Assembly (NCBI GenBank): GCA_021772195.1 | Contig: JAJFML010000056.1 | Span: 1-5,537 of the forward strand | DNA: 5,537 bases | Reading direction: 5' to 3' | Source of the DNA: Chlamydiota bacterium | GTDB taxonomy: Bacteria > Chlamydiota > Chlamydiia > Chlamydiales > SM23-39 | Shown here: piece by piece, positions 1 through 5,433 of the stretch | Layout: each line of letters starts with the position of its first letter | Position numbering within the stretch: the first letter of the stretch is position 1 | Made by a program: the position numbers and the translations under genes | The notes under the pieces: generated by a model | The model's input: the letters and a program-made list of their open reading frames with translations, nothing else | Told to the model about the DNA's origin: nothing | Database searches by the model: none

Positions 1-245
1 AACATATAATCAAGTGTAACCACTTAGCAATGACTATTTTTGAAGGGGATGTCATTCACGGCATAACTCCCTCAAAAGATGAAGTCAAAGGAACAAGAGT
101 CTCTTTTGTCTATAAGGTAGCACTACTCCCCACTTCTGAAAAACAATCTGTAAAAGATGATTTTCACAGAATGATTTCTAATCAACAAGGTGAAGGTAGA
201 GTTGAAAAATCACTTGCAGCTGCCGCTGCTGCTGGGACAGAATAG
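1..245 (+). CDS. C-terminal part of a probable 2-oxoglutarate/Fe(II)-dependent oxygenase (5' end outside window)
   Basis: The reading frame is open from the left edge (first full codon at 3) to TAG at 243-245, so the gene very likely starts upstream; the ATG at 30 is probably internal. The visible 80 residues contain FEGDVIHGITP followed 13 residues after the histidine by the arginine of GTRVSFVYKV. In 2OG-Fe(II) oxygenases (prolyl-hydroxylase/SM-20 type) the distal iron-binding His sits in a similar Gly-Asp-x-x-x-His context, and an Arg about 9-14 residues later binds the 2-oxoglutarate carboxylate on the last core strand; both fit. The HxD motif would lie upstream and cannot be seen, so iron ligation is inferred. 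After the core comes a charged tail ending in six alanines. The substrate is unknown. The gene is convergent with the fatty-acid operon and separated from it by a hairpin terminator. An alternative is another cupin-fold protein. Confidence 0.5.
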   Translation, partial: HIIKCNHLAMTIFEGDVIHGITPSKDEVKGTRVSFVYKVALLPTSEKQSVKDDFHRMISNQQGEGRVEKSLAAAAAAGTE

Positions 246-247
246 AA

Positions 248-280
248 AAGGCCTGAAAAGAGAAGATCTTTTCAGGCTTT
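248..280. terminator. Bidirectional hairpin terminator between convergent genes
   Basis: Nucleotides 248-260 pair with 268-280 around a 7-nt loop. The core is GCCTGAAAAG against CTTTTCAGGC, extended by one G-T wobble and two A-T pairs. Read on either strand, the stem is followed or closed by a short T run (CTTT on plus, CCTTTTC on minus). It starts 3 nt after the stop of the oxygenase-like gene and lies 7 nt beyond the acpP stop, so it can end both converging transcripts. The T tracts are short, so efficiency is uncertain. Confidence 0.75.
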
Positions 281-287
281 AAACCAA

Positions 288-533
288 TTACTTTGTTGAA
301 GCTGATTTTCTGCTTTCAATGTATGAGATCACATCGCCAACAGTTTTTAATTTCTCAGCATCTTCTTCCGAGATTTCAAAGCCAAACTTCTCTTCGAAAG
401 TCATGATTAGCTCAGTTAGATCTAGAGAATCTGCATTTAGATCTTCTACGAAAGATTTTTCCGATTTAACGTCAGCTGCATCAACGCCTAATTGCTCAAC
501 GATGATGTCAACGACTTCTTTTTCAATAGACAT
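288..533 (-). CDS. acpP: Acyl carrier protein
   Basis: This 81-residue acidic protein carries the growing acyl chain of type II fatty-acid synthesis as a thioester on phosphopantetheine. The attachment site is clear: Ser36 in [12 protein letters not shown], followed by helix II ([16 protein letters not shown] region, residues 40-50) and the conserved acidic [15 protein letters not shown] stretch before helix IV. The length matches the 77-80-residue family norm, with a slightly longer, basic C-terminal tail (SRKSASTK). The start is supported by CAAGGAA at 540-546, six nucleotides upstream on the minus strand. It is the last gene of the operon, 18 nt after fabG, and is followed by a hairpin terminator. 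fabF, often the next gene in other bacteria, is absent. Product and family are certain. Confidence 0.97.
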   Translation of the reverse strand: MSIEKEVVDIIVEQLGVDAADVKSEKSFVEDLNADSLDLTELIMTFEEKFGFEISEEDAEKLKTVGDVISYIESRKSASTK

Positions 534-551
534 ATTTTTTTCCTTGTTTTG

Positions 552-1307
552 TTACATAACCATTCCGCCGTCGACTGTAATCACCTGTCCTGTGATATAG
601 TTCGACATGCCACTTGCTAAAAATAGCGCAGCTTGCGCGATATCTGTTGGGCTCCCAATCTTTCTCATAGGAATTTGAGTAAGAACCGATTCTTTAACTT
701 GATCAGATAAAACCTCTGTCATACGGGTCTTGATATATCCTGGTGCGATGCAGTTTACTGAAATACCTCTTGTTGCAAGTTCTTTTGCAAGAGACTGTGT
801 AAAGCCAATCATACCTGATTTAGAAGCTGCATAGTTCACCTGACCCGCATTTCCATTGAGCCCTACCACCGATGAGATATTGATGATCTTACCAGTTTTT
901 GCCTTCATCATAGGCCTTGCAAGTGCTTTACAAGTATTGTAGACAGATTTCAGATTGACTTGCATAACATCATCCCAATCTTGCTCTGACATCTTCATAA
1001 GGAGATTGTCTCTGGTGATACCTGCATTATTGACCAAGATATCGACCTGTCCCCATTCTGCTAAGATGGCAGAGATTGCCTCATTCACAGCATTCATGTC
1101 AGAGACATTTACGATTCTTGACTCTACCTTTTGATCTGCCGAGATTTTAGACTTTTCAATTTCCTCTATTGCAGCTTTAGCATTATCGGGATTAGTTCCA
1201 AAAACAACGACATCAGCTCCGTTTTCTGCAAATGTACGAGCAATTTCCCTGCCAATACCGGAAGTACCGCCTGTTACAATAGCTTTTTTACCTTTTAATA
1301 ATTCCAT
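552..1307 (-). CDS. fabG: 3-oxoacyl-[acyl-carrier-protein] reductase
   Basis: FabG performs the NADPH-dependent reduction of 3-oxoacyl-ACP to 3-hydroxyacyl-ACP, the first reductive step of each elongation cycle in the cytoplasm. The 251-residue protein is a complete classical short-chain dehydrogenase. It has the nucleotide-binding TGGTSGIG at 12-19, NNAG at 93-96, the catalytic tetrad Asn118, Ser146, Tyr159 and Lys163 (YAASK), the PG motif at 189-190 and the C-terminal TGQVITVDGG. Length is close to the usual 244-248. The start lies 5 nt after the fabD stop, and its likely ribosome site (AGGTAAG) overlaps that stop, so translation is probably coupled to fabD. SDRs are a broad family, but this operon context makes the FabG call very secure. 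Confidence 0.97.
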   Translation of the reverse strand: MELLKGKKAIVTGGTSGIGREIARTFAENGADVVVFGTNPDNAKAAIEEIEKSKISADQKVESRIVNVSDMNAVNEAISAILAEWGQVDILVNNAGITRDNLLMKMSEQDWDDVMQVNLKSVYNTCKALARPMMKAKTGKIINISSVVGLNGNAGQVNYAASKSGMIGFTQSLAKELATRGISVNCIAPGYIKTRMTEVLSDQVKESVLTQIPMRKIGSPTDIAQAALFLASGMSNYITGQVITVDGGMVM

Positions 1308-1312
1308 TTTTC

Positions 1313-2239
1313 TTACCTATTTAAGGATAGCTCATCTTCGAGAACCTTTATATCATCTACCTGGGAGAGGGCAAAAGCGCGCTCTACTCCCATTTTTTTA
1401 TTCATAGCTGTGAGCGTCTTTCCAGGTCCCATCTCTAAAAAGAAATCAATACCATCTAGCTTCATTTTTTCAATAGTCTGACTCCAACAAACGGAGTGCG
1501 TAACCTGCAATTTTAAGTTCTCTTTCACCGAGCTTGTTTCTGCAAAGTCTCCTGTAACATTCATCATGATGCGAATATCCGACTCATTTAGATTTGTGCT
1601 TTCCACAAACGGGGAGAGACCTTGTTTTGCAGTCTCCATAAGTCCGCTATGAAAAGCTCCAGAGACTTTCAATGGAATCACGCGTTTTGCGCCATTCTCT
1701 TTTAAAATAGCCCCTGCTTTTTCGATACCTTCAACAGTACCAGATACAACGGTTTGAGCGGGTGTATTATAATTTGCAACCCATGCACCTTGGATATCCG
1801 CTACAATCTCTTTAATTCTATCTGAGGAGAGGCCCAAGATGGCCGCCATAGTACCTTTACTTTGCTCACATGCCTCATTCATCAGCTCCGCTCTTTTCTG
1901 AATGAGCAAAAGGGCATCCTCAAAAGTGATGCGGGATGCTGCGTAGAGTGCAGAATATTCACCTAAACTAAGACCGGCACAAACAGAGGGTTTGATATCA
2001 AAATGACTTTCTAAAACGTGAAAAATAGCAACACTTGTAATGAAGATTGCAAGCTGACTATTTTTTGTCTGGGTCAAAACCTCTTCAGGGCCATTAAAAA
2101 TAAGATGAGAAAAATTTTTACCTAAGAGCTGATCTGCCTTATCAAAAACCGCTTTTGCTTCTGGATATTGTTCGTAAAAATCTTTTCCCATACCAACGAA
2201 TTGAGCGCCTTGTCCTGGAAAAATAAGTGCTAACTTCAT
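1313..2239 (-). CDS. fabD: Malonyl-CoA:ACP transacylase
   Basis: FabD moves malonyl from CoA to the acyl carrier protein, supplying extender units for chain elongation. The 308-residue length equals the family norm. Key features are the N-terminal FPGQGAQ at 7-13, the nucleophile Ser91 in GLSLGEYSA, Arg116 (malonyl carboxylate binding, in QKRAELM), the catalytic His197 in SGAFHSGLM, and the C-terminal FLEMGPGKTLT. Its ATG overlaps the fabH stop as ATGA (2236-2239), a classic translational-coupling arrangement, and it is followed almost at once by fabG. There is no sign of truncation or frameshift. An acyltransferase of a polyketide system is excluded by the surrounding fab genes. Confidence 0.97.
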   Translation of the reverse strand: MKLALIFPGQGAQFVGMGKDFYEQYPEAKAVFDKADQLLGKNFSHLIFNGPEEVLTQTKNSQLAIFITSVAIFHVLESHFDIKPSVCAGLSLGEYSALYAASRITFEDALLLIQKRAELMNEACEQSKGTMAAILGLSSDRIKEIVADIQGAWVANYNTPAQTVVSGTVEGIEKAGAILKENGAKRVIPLKVSGAFHSGLMETAKQGLSPFVESTNLNESDIRIMMNVTGDFAETSSVKENLKLQVTHSVCWSQTIEKMKLDGIDFFLEMGPGKTLTAMNKKMGVERAFALSQVDDIKVLEDELSLNR

Positions 2240-3237
2240 GAAACATTTCCCTTTTTATAGGTTAAAATGGACGCCCCCCAAGTGAAGCCTGAACCAAACG
2301 CAGTTAAAAGGAGGTGTTCATTGTTTGAGACATTCCCCTCTTTCATTAGTTCATCCAACGCAAGGCCTACAGATGAACAGGAGGTATTGCCATATTTATG
2401 AACGGTTTTGTAGATACGATCCGCCGGCAGGTGTTCAAATCTTTTTGCAATGGCATCAATAATACGTACATTTGCTTGATGCGGAACAATCCAGCTCACA
2501 TCCTTTTCATTAATCTTTGCAATCTCTAGACATTCTTTAGCAGCCGACTCCATGCGCCTTACAGCATGTTTAAAGACCTCATTTCCCGACATCTTCAAGA
2601 AGTGCAAGCCGCCTTCAACTGTCTCGTGAGATGCAGGATTCCTGCAACCTCCACCCGGCATGTAGAGAAGATCCGCTTGCTCACCATCCGCGCCTAGGCA
2701 AATGCTAGTAACTTCCAGACCATCCCCTTCAGCACTTACTAAAACAGCAGATGCTCCGTCGCCAAAAAGTACGCAAGTCGACCGATCTGTATAATCGACA
2801 ATAGAAGAGAGTTTTTCGCTAGTTACAACGAGAACATTTTTGTAAGTACCCGAATCAACATAAGCTTTTGCAATAGAAAGAGCGTAGATAAAACCCGTAC
2901 ATGCTGCCTGAATATCGAAGCAAGCAGCGCCCTTGACCTTTAGTTTATTTTGAATAAGGCAAGCAGTGCTTGGAAAGGTATAGTCAGGGGTAAGAGTTGC
3001 TGTAATAATACAGTCGACCTTATCTTTTGGCATGTCAATCGATTCCAGACACCTTTCTGCTGCAATCGCCCCCATATCAGATGTGTATTCGTCATCACGT
3101 GCGATACGTCTCTCTTTCATGCCAGTTCTAGAGACAATCCATTCATCGGAAGTATCGACCATTTTTTCAAGGTCAGCATTCGTCAGAACCTTCTCAGGGA
3201 GGTAGACGCCAGTTGCAATAATTCTGCTCTTCTTCAT
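2236..3237 (-). CDS. fabH: 3-oxoacyl-[acyl-carrier-protein] synthase III
   Basis: FabH condenses acetyl-CoA (or a branched primer) with malonyl-ACP and so starts fatty-acid synthesis. The 333-residue protein has the full thiolase-fold signature: DEWIVSRTG (31-39, Trp33 and Arg37 near the CoA site), the nucleophile Cys113 in AACTGF, His253 in VPHQAN, and Asn284 in KYGNTSCSSVGLALDEL, giving the Cys-His-Asn triad. The C-terminal AFGSGFTWGA loop is also typical. It is the first gene of the operon and overlaps fabD by 4 nt. No close Shine-Dalgarno site precedes the ATG; the nearest is AGGAAAA, about 14 nt upstream across an AT-rich stretch. The conserved N-terminus MKKSRIIATGVYLPE supports this start. 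The product is certain; primer preference cannot be read from sequence. Confidence 0.97.
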   Translation of the reverse strand: MKKSRIIATGVYLPEKVLTNADLEKMVDTSDEWIVSRTGMKERRIARDDEYTSDMGAIAAERCLESIDMPKDKVDCIITATLTPDYTFPSTACLIQNKLKVKGAACFDIQAACTGFIYALSIAKAYVDSGTYKNVLVVTSEKLSSIVDYTDRSTCVLFGDGASAVLVSAEGDGLEVTSICLGADGEQADLLYMPGGGCRNPASHETVEGGLHFLKMSGNEVFKHAVRRMESAAKECLEIAKINEKDVSWIVPHQANVRIIDAIAKRFEHLPADRIYKTVHKYGNTSCSSVGLALDELMKEGNVSNNEHLLLTAFGSGFTWGASILTYKKGNVS

Positions 3238-3291
3238 AAAAATTTAAATTTTTCCTATACAAGCGGGATTTTTTTTAATTAGCCTAATTTT

Positions 3292-3309
3292 ACTCCAAAA
3301 ATTACTTAA
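3292..3309 (-). repeat. Inverted partial copy of the spacer repeat, facing fabH
   Basis: Read on the minus strand this is TTAAGTAATTTTTGGAGT, nearly identical to the left end of repeat copy B at 4257-4275 (TTAAGAATTATTTTGGAGT; one base inserted and one or two changed). It lies about 55 nt upstream of the fabH start, and the GGAGT of copy B lies about 60 nt upstream of recR, so each points at the gene it precedes. It could be a shared promoter or operator half, or a repeat remnant. The right half of the element is not recognisable here. Confidence 0.45.
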
Positions 3310-3320
3310 ATTGGAAGTAG

Positions 3321-3349
3321 ATTCTAGCCCTTTCACCCTCTTGCTTCAT
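3321..3349 (-). promoter_or_regulatory. Weak candidate promoter for the fabH-fabD-fabG-acpP operon
   Basis: On the minus strand the -10-like TAGAAT (3321-3326, five of six consensus bases) lies 17 nt from ATGAAG (3344-3349, three of six). It would give a leader of about 77 nt before fabH. The -35 is poor, and the spacer is otherwise AT-rich enough to yield chance matches. The site just touches the left edge of repeat copy A. Confidence 0.25.
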
Positions 3350-3423
3350 AAGAAGGATTTTGGAGTTGATTTAATACGTGTTAATACAAAAATCAATTTA
3401 ACTCTAAACATGGAACTCAAAAA
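3348..3423 (+). repeat. Spacer repeat copy A (direct repeat of 4257-4335)
   Basis: From 3357 to 3406, 50 nucleotides are identical to 4266-4317 except for a 2-nt deletion (GT) after TTAATACGTGTT. Similarity fades but continues on both sides: TAAGAA plus ATTTT on the left, and ATGG-ACTCAAAAA on the right, where copy B runs into the recR start codon. The core contains an imperfect stem: GAGTTGATTT (3363-3372) pairs with AAATC (3390-3394) and AACTC (3400-3404), with AATTT bulged out. In copy A no gene follows, so it may be a stranded duplicate of the recR upstream region or one member of a dispersed family. Confidence 0.85.
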
Positions 3424-3708
3424 CAGGAGAAGATCCCACCCGTTTATCCTTATTTTGATGGAAAGATGAAATAAATGACTTATTCAGTTTTTCCTTGAGG
3501 AAATATAGAAGTCGATTTGAGACAACTTTTCATGAAGAGACAAAAAACCAAGTAAACCAGGCAAGCCAATCTCACCACGCAAACTAAAGAGACTTTGTCG
3601 GTATATTTCTTTTACTTACAGGTTTCCATGATTTTTATCAGAAGACCACGCATTACAAAAGTGAGAACTTAAGTTAAGTTTGAAAACCATTCTAGCTCTC
3701 AGAAAAGC
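3424..3708. other. AT-rich spacer without a recognisable gene
   Basis: No gene with a start codon and ribosome site is visible in this stretch. Two start-less open frames overlap on opposite strands. One is on the minus strand, 3484-3615 (43 residues, containing SLRGEIGLPGLLGF). The other is on the plus strand, 3459-3587 (42 residues, ending NQASQSHHAN). Either could be a coding remnant or chance. A perfect 7-bp palindrome with a one-base centre (AACTTAA-G-TTAAGTT) lies at 3666-3680, downstream of the minus-strand membrane-protein gene. A weak stem (AGCTCT/AGAGCT-like, 3694-3709) overlaps that gene's stop, but no clear terminator T tract follows. Confidence 0.5.
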
Positions 3709-3987
3709 TCACCTTAAGAGCCTATAAGCTGTCGTCGCCCCCCCAACTATCACCCCCAGAGCTACTGCAGTTACAAGCCCCGCTGCTAATGATAGGCTCC
3801 CTAGAACCACCACCTCACCTAACATATTTAGAGCTGCTGCTCCCCCCGCTTCGCTCGCTACAGCTATTATAGCTGTCCCCGTTATCGCAGCTAACGCGCC
3901 ATATATTACTTTATTTCTCCTTAGCTCCAGCGTTAGCCCTTCTAACGCCCCTTTTACCGAGGCACATATTAACCGATTTAGCTCCAT
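3709..3987 (-). CDS. Small bilobed membrane protein, Inc-like, function unknown
   Basis: I do not recognise this 92-residue protein as a named family. A basic N-terminal part (residues 1-26, with LELRRNK before the membrane) is followed by one hydrophobic segment at about 28-46 and a second, longer one at about 56-85, separated by a short Gly/Ala-rich turn. It ends in the short basic tail AYRLLR. Two closely spaced hydrophobic lobes are the usual shape of chlamydial inclusion-membrane proteins, but small, low-complexity Gly/Ala/Val helices also occur in unrelated holin-like or toxin-like proteins. AGGGGAG, 7 nt before the ATG, is a strong ribosome site, which argues that the gene is real. Its GC content is clearly higher than the AT-rich DNA on both sides, and the coding strand has G runs, including G7 (3738-3744). 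It lies between the two direct repeats, as if carried in with the insertion. Confidence 0.65.
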   Translation of the reverse strand: MELNRLICASVKGALEGLTLELRRNKVIYGALAAITGTAIIAVASEAGGAAALNMLGEVVVLGSLSLAAGLVTAVALGVIVGGATTAYRLLR

Positions 3988-4256
3988 CTTTTTACTCCCC
4001 TGCCTTTAATATATTTTAAAGATGTAAGAATAGCTGATTTTTCAATTCATTTACAATAATTTTTTCTTCTTTTTTAATTATCTATAGTATCAGATTTTTC
4101 ATCAAAATGCTGGCTAGAATTGCCTTGAAAATACGGAAGCAAACCTCTTACAGTTAATGGGATAAATAATCAACTCTAGTTAAATCTCAGGGGGAGATGA
4201 AATGCATGGGTTAACCGGAACTCCCTAAACATAAACAATCTACCTAAGAAAACCAC
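3988..4256. other. AT-rich spacer upstream of the membrane-protein gene and of recR
   Basis: No convincing coding region is visible; plus-strand ATGs near 4198 and 4203 open frames of only a few codons. The part next to 3987 holds the likely leader and promoter of the minus-strand gene. AATCAACTC at 4168-4176 is the inverse of GAGTTGATT in the repeat copies, a further short inverted match 95 nt from copy B. The rest is unremarkable AT-rich sequence. Confidence 0.5.
4027..4056 (-). promoter_or_regulatory. Candidate promoter for the bilobed membrane-protein gene at 3709-3987
   Basis: On the minus strand TTGTAA (4051-4056) and TATTCT (4027-4032) each match four of six sigma70-type consensus bases and are 18 nt apart, placing a start site roughly 30 nt upstream of the ATG. 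The surrounding region is AT-rich, so a chance match is possible. Confidence 0.3.
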
Positions 4257-4335
4257 TTAAGAATTATTTTGGAGTTGATTTAATACGTGTTGTAATACAA
4301 AAATCAATTTAACTCTAGCATATGGTACTCAAAAA
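4257..4335 (+). repeat. Spacer repeat copy B, abutting the recR start
   Basis: This is the second direct copy of the element at 3348-3423, offset by 909 nt. The 52-nt core (4266-4317) differs from copy A only by two extra bases (GT at 4292-4293). It carries the same imperfect stem: GAGTTGATTT (4272-4281) against AAATC (4301-4305) and AACTC (4311-4315), with a 5-nt bulge and a 19-nt loop. Its end merges with the recR ATG, so it probably forms recR's promoter or leader. A poor promoter can be drawn (TTGGAG, 18 nt, TAATAC). No Shine-Dalgarno site precedes recR, so the element may also affect translation. Confidence 0.85.
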
Positions 4336-4931
4336 TGGAAAAGTTTCCCCAAAAACTTCAAACCCTAATACAATATTTAAAAAAGCTTCCCGGAGTGGGA
4401 GCAAAAACTGCCGAGAGGTTCGCCTTCCATTTTTTAAATTGGGAAGACAATGACCTTGAAGGGTTTAGCAAAACCCTTTTTGAGTTAAAGAAAAATATTC
4501 AAAAGTGTGAGGAATGCGGCGCATTAAAAGAAACTCTATGCCCTTTTTGCTCAGACAGCCTGCGCGATCAAAACACTCTTTGCATCGTTGCATCACCTAG
4601 AGACATCTTCCTTTTAGAAGAGACCAAATCATTCAAAGGAATCTACCACCTCCTACCCTGCCTTCTCTCCCCAATAGACGGAAAGTCAGCCGAGGACCTC
4701 AATCTAGACCACCTCAAAAGAAGAATCCAAACATTTGGCGTAAAAGAAGTTATCATCGCCCTCGATTCAACTCTAGAAGGCGACACAACCTCTCTTTATC
4801 TAAACAAATTTGTCGACAATCTTTGCGTCAAAACCTCTCGACTAGCTTTTGGCCTTCCTGTCGGCTCTCCTCTTGAATATATCGACGAAGGAACACTTGC
4901 AAGAGCTCTCATTGGAAGGCAAAAATTATAA
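4335..4931 (+). CDS. recR: Recombination mediator protein RecR
   Basis: RecR acts with RecO (and RecF) to load RecA onto single-stranded DNA at gaps during recombinational repair. The 198-residue protein matches the family length and domain order. It has a helix-hairpin-helix DNA-binding segment (LKKLPGVGAKTAERFAFHFL, 15-34), a zinc-binding C4 motif (Cys58, Cys61, Cys69, Cys72), a Toprim domain (about 81-165, starting LCIVASPRDIF, with ALDSTLEGDTT at 142-152) and the conserved C-terminal RLAFGLPVGSPLEYIDEGTLARAL. Many RecR proteins read 'NPTVEGE' where this has DSTLEGD, a variant I recall from chlamydial RecR. The start is set by this conserved N-terminus, since there is no clear ribosome site. 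recR is divergent from the fab operon, as in Chlamydia, but here across an enlarged spacer. Confidence 0.96.
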   Translation: MEKFPQKLQTLIQYLKKLPGVGAKTAERFAFHFLNWEDNDLEGFSKTLFELKKNIQKCEECGALKETLCPFCSDSLRDQNTLCIVASPRDIFLLEETKSFKGIYHLLPCLLSPIDGKSAEDLNLDHLKRRIQTFGVKEVIIALDSTLEGDTTSLYLNKFVDNLCVKTSRLAFGLPVGSPLEYIDEGTLARALIGRQKL

Positions 4932-4996
4932 TCTTTTTCTCTTTCTATTAATATTAAGATTTCTTTAGCATCTCTAAAAAAACAAAGGAGATCCAA

Positions 4997-5362
4997 ATGA
5001 AAGTACATCACGCCGCATTTCTAGCAAACACAACTTTACCTATAGCTGCCATTGGCACCACCATTCTCGCAGCGACAACCACATCTAAAGTCGCACTCGT
5101 CGCCTACACTATTTTATCAGTAGGACTAGCCGCAGGGTCGATCGCAGCTTTTACCGCTTGGCTAGCTATTAAAGAAGGTGATACATTAGAAAACTATTTC
5201 AGCAACATGAAAAACCATGGAGCTCATGCTTTTGCTGCAATCACTCAATTAGTTGCACAAATCTCATTCCAAGCAATTATGAATGCGTTCTCTAAAGCAC
5301 TAGAGACAGCCGCCACTAGGGCATTTGATAACTGTTTGGAAAATAGAGCCTCTCGCGCTTAA
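4997..5362 (+). CDS. Small two-helix membrane protein, Inc-like, function unknown
   Basis: I do not recognise this 121-residue protein. Residues about 7-26 and 32-57 form two hydrophobic segments separated by the short polar turn TTTSK, the bilobed pattern seen in chlamydial inclusion-membrane proteins. The remaining 60 residues are amphipathic and Ala-rich, possibly helical (AFAAITQLVAQISFQAIMNAFSKAL), and would face one side of the membrane. No cleavable signal peptide is obvious: the N-terminus MKVHHAAF has only one lysine before the first helix. AAAGGAG at 4984-4990, six nucleotides before the ATG, is a near-perfect ribosome site, so the gene is very likely expressed. It starts 65 nt after recR and is closed by a long hairpin. 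Being in an Inc-like role is inference from shape only; an ordinary inner-membrane protein is equally possible. Confidence 0.82.
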   Translation: MKVHHAAFLANTTLPIAAIGTTILAATTTSKVALVAYTILSVGLAAGSIAAFTAWLAIKEGDTLENYFSNMKNHGAHAFAAITQLVAQISFQAIMNAFSKALETAATRAFDNCLENRASRA

Positions 5363-5371
5363 TCTACCTGC

Positions 5372-5425
5372 GTGAGCTTCTTAGGAAACACCTGAATTAT
5401 TCAGTGTTTACTAAAAGAAGCTCAC
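5372..5425 (+). terminator. Long imperfect hairpin, probable terminator after the membrane-protein gene
   Basis: GTGAGCTTCTT (5372-5382) is perfectly complementary to AAGAAGCTCAC (5415-5425). Inside, AG/CT, AAACA/TGTTT and CTGAA/TTCAG also pair, with small bulges and a three-base loop (TTA), giving more than 20 paired bases. It starts 9 nt after the stop codon. The bases that follow (TCATCTTCTTGC) are pyrimidine-rich but not a clean T tract, so it may act as a transcript-stabilising end or a moderate terminator. Confidence 0.6.
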
Positions 5426-5433
5426 TCATCTTC

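Noticed and set aside
319..600. Plus-strand open frame of 93 codons
   Set aside because: It is antisense to acpP and the end of fabG, is Ser-rich from reversed codons, and has no ribosome site.
2950..3282. Plus-strand open frame of 110 codons
   Set aside because: It is antisense to the 5' part of fabH, which has all its catalytic motifs; no supporting ribosome site or family.
3357..4317. Insertion sequence or composite transposon with the repeats as its ends
   Set aside because: The repeats are direct, not terminal inverted, there is no transposase between them, and they are too long for target-site duplications.
3357..4317. CRISPR array
   Set aside because: Only two repeat units, 909 nt apart, with no regular spacers and no cas genes.
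3238..4334. tRNA or other structured RNA gene in the long spacer
   Set aside because: No cloverleaf, TTC loop or CCA end could be traced on either strand; the only clear structure is the short stem in the repeat.
4322..4450. Alternative upstream ATG at 4322 before recR
   Set aside because: It is out of frame with recR and runs about 43 codons without RecR or any other family signature.
4927..4932. Perfect TATAAT overlapping the recR stop, as a promoter for the gene at 4997
   Set aside because: No acceptable -35 lies 16-18 nt upstream (AGCTCT at 17 nt), and the hexamer is partly made by the Leu and stop codons.
4796..5011. Minus-strand open frame of 71 codons
   Set aside because: It runs antisense through the conserved RecR C-terminus and into the start of the next plus-strand gene.
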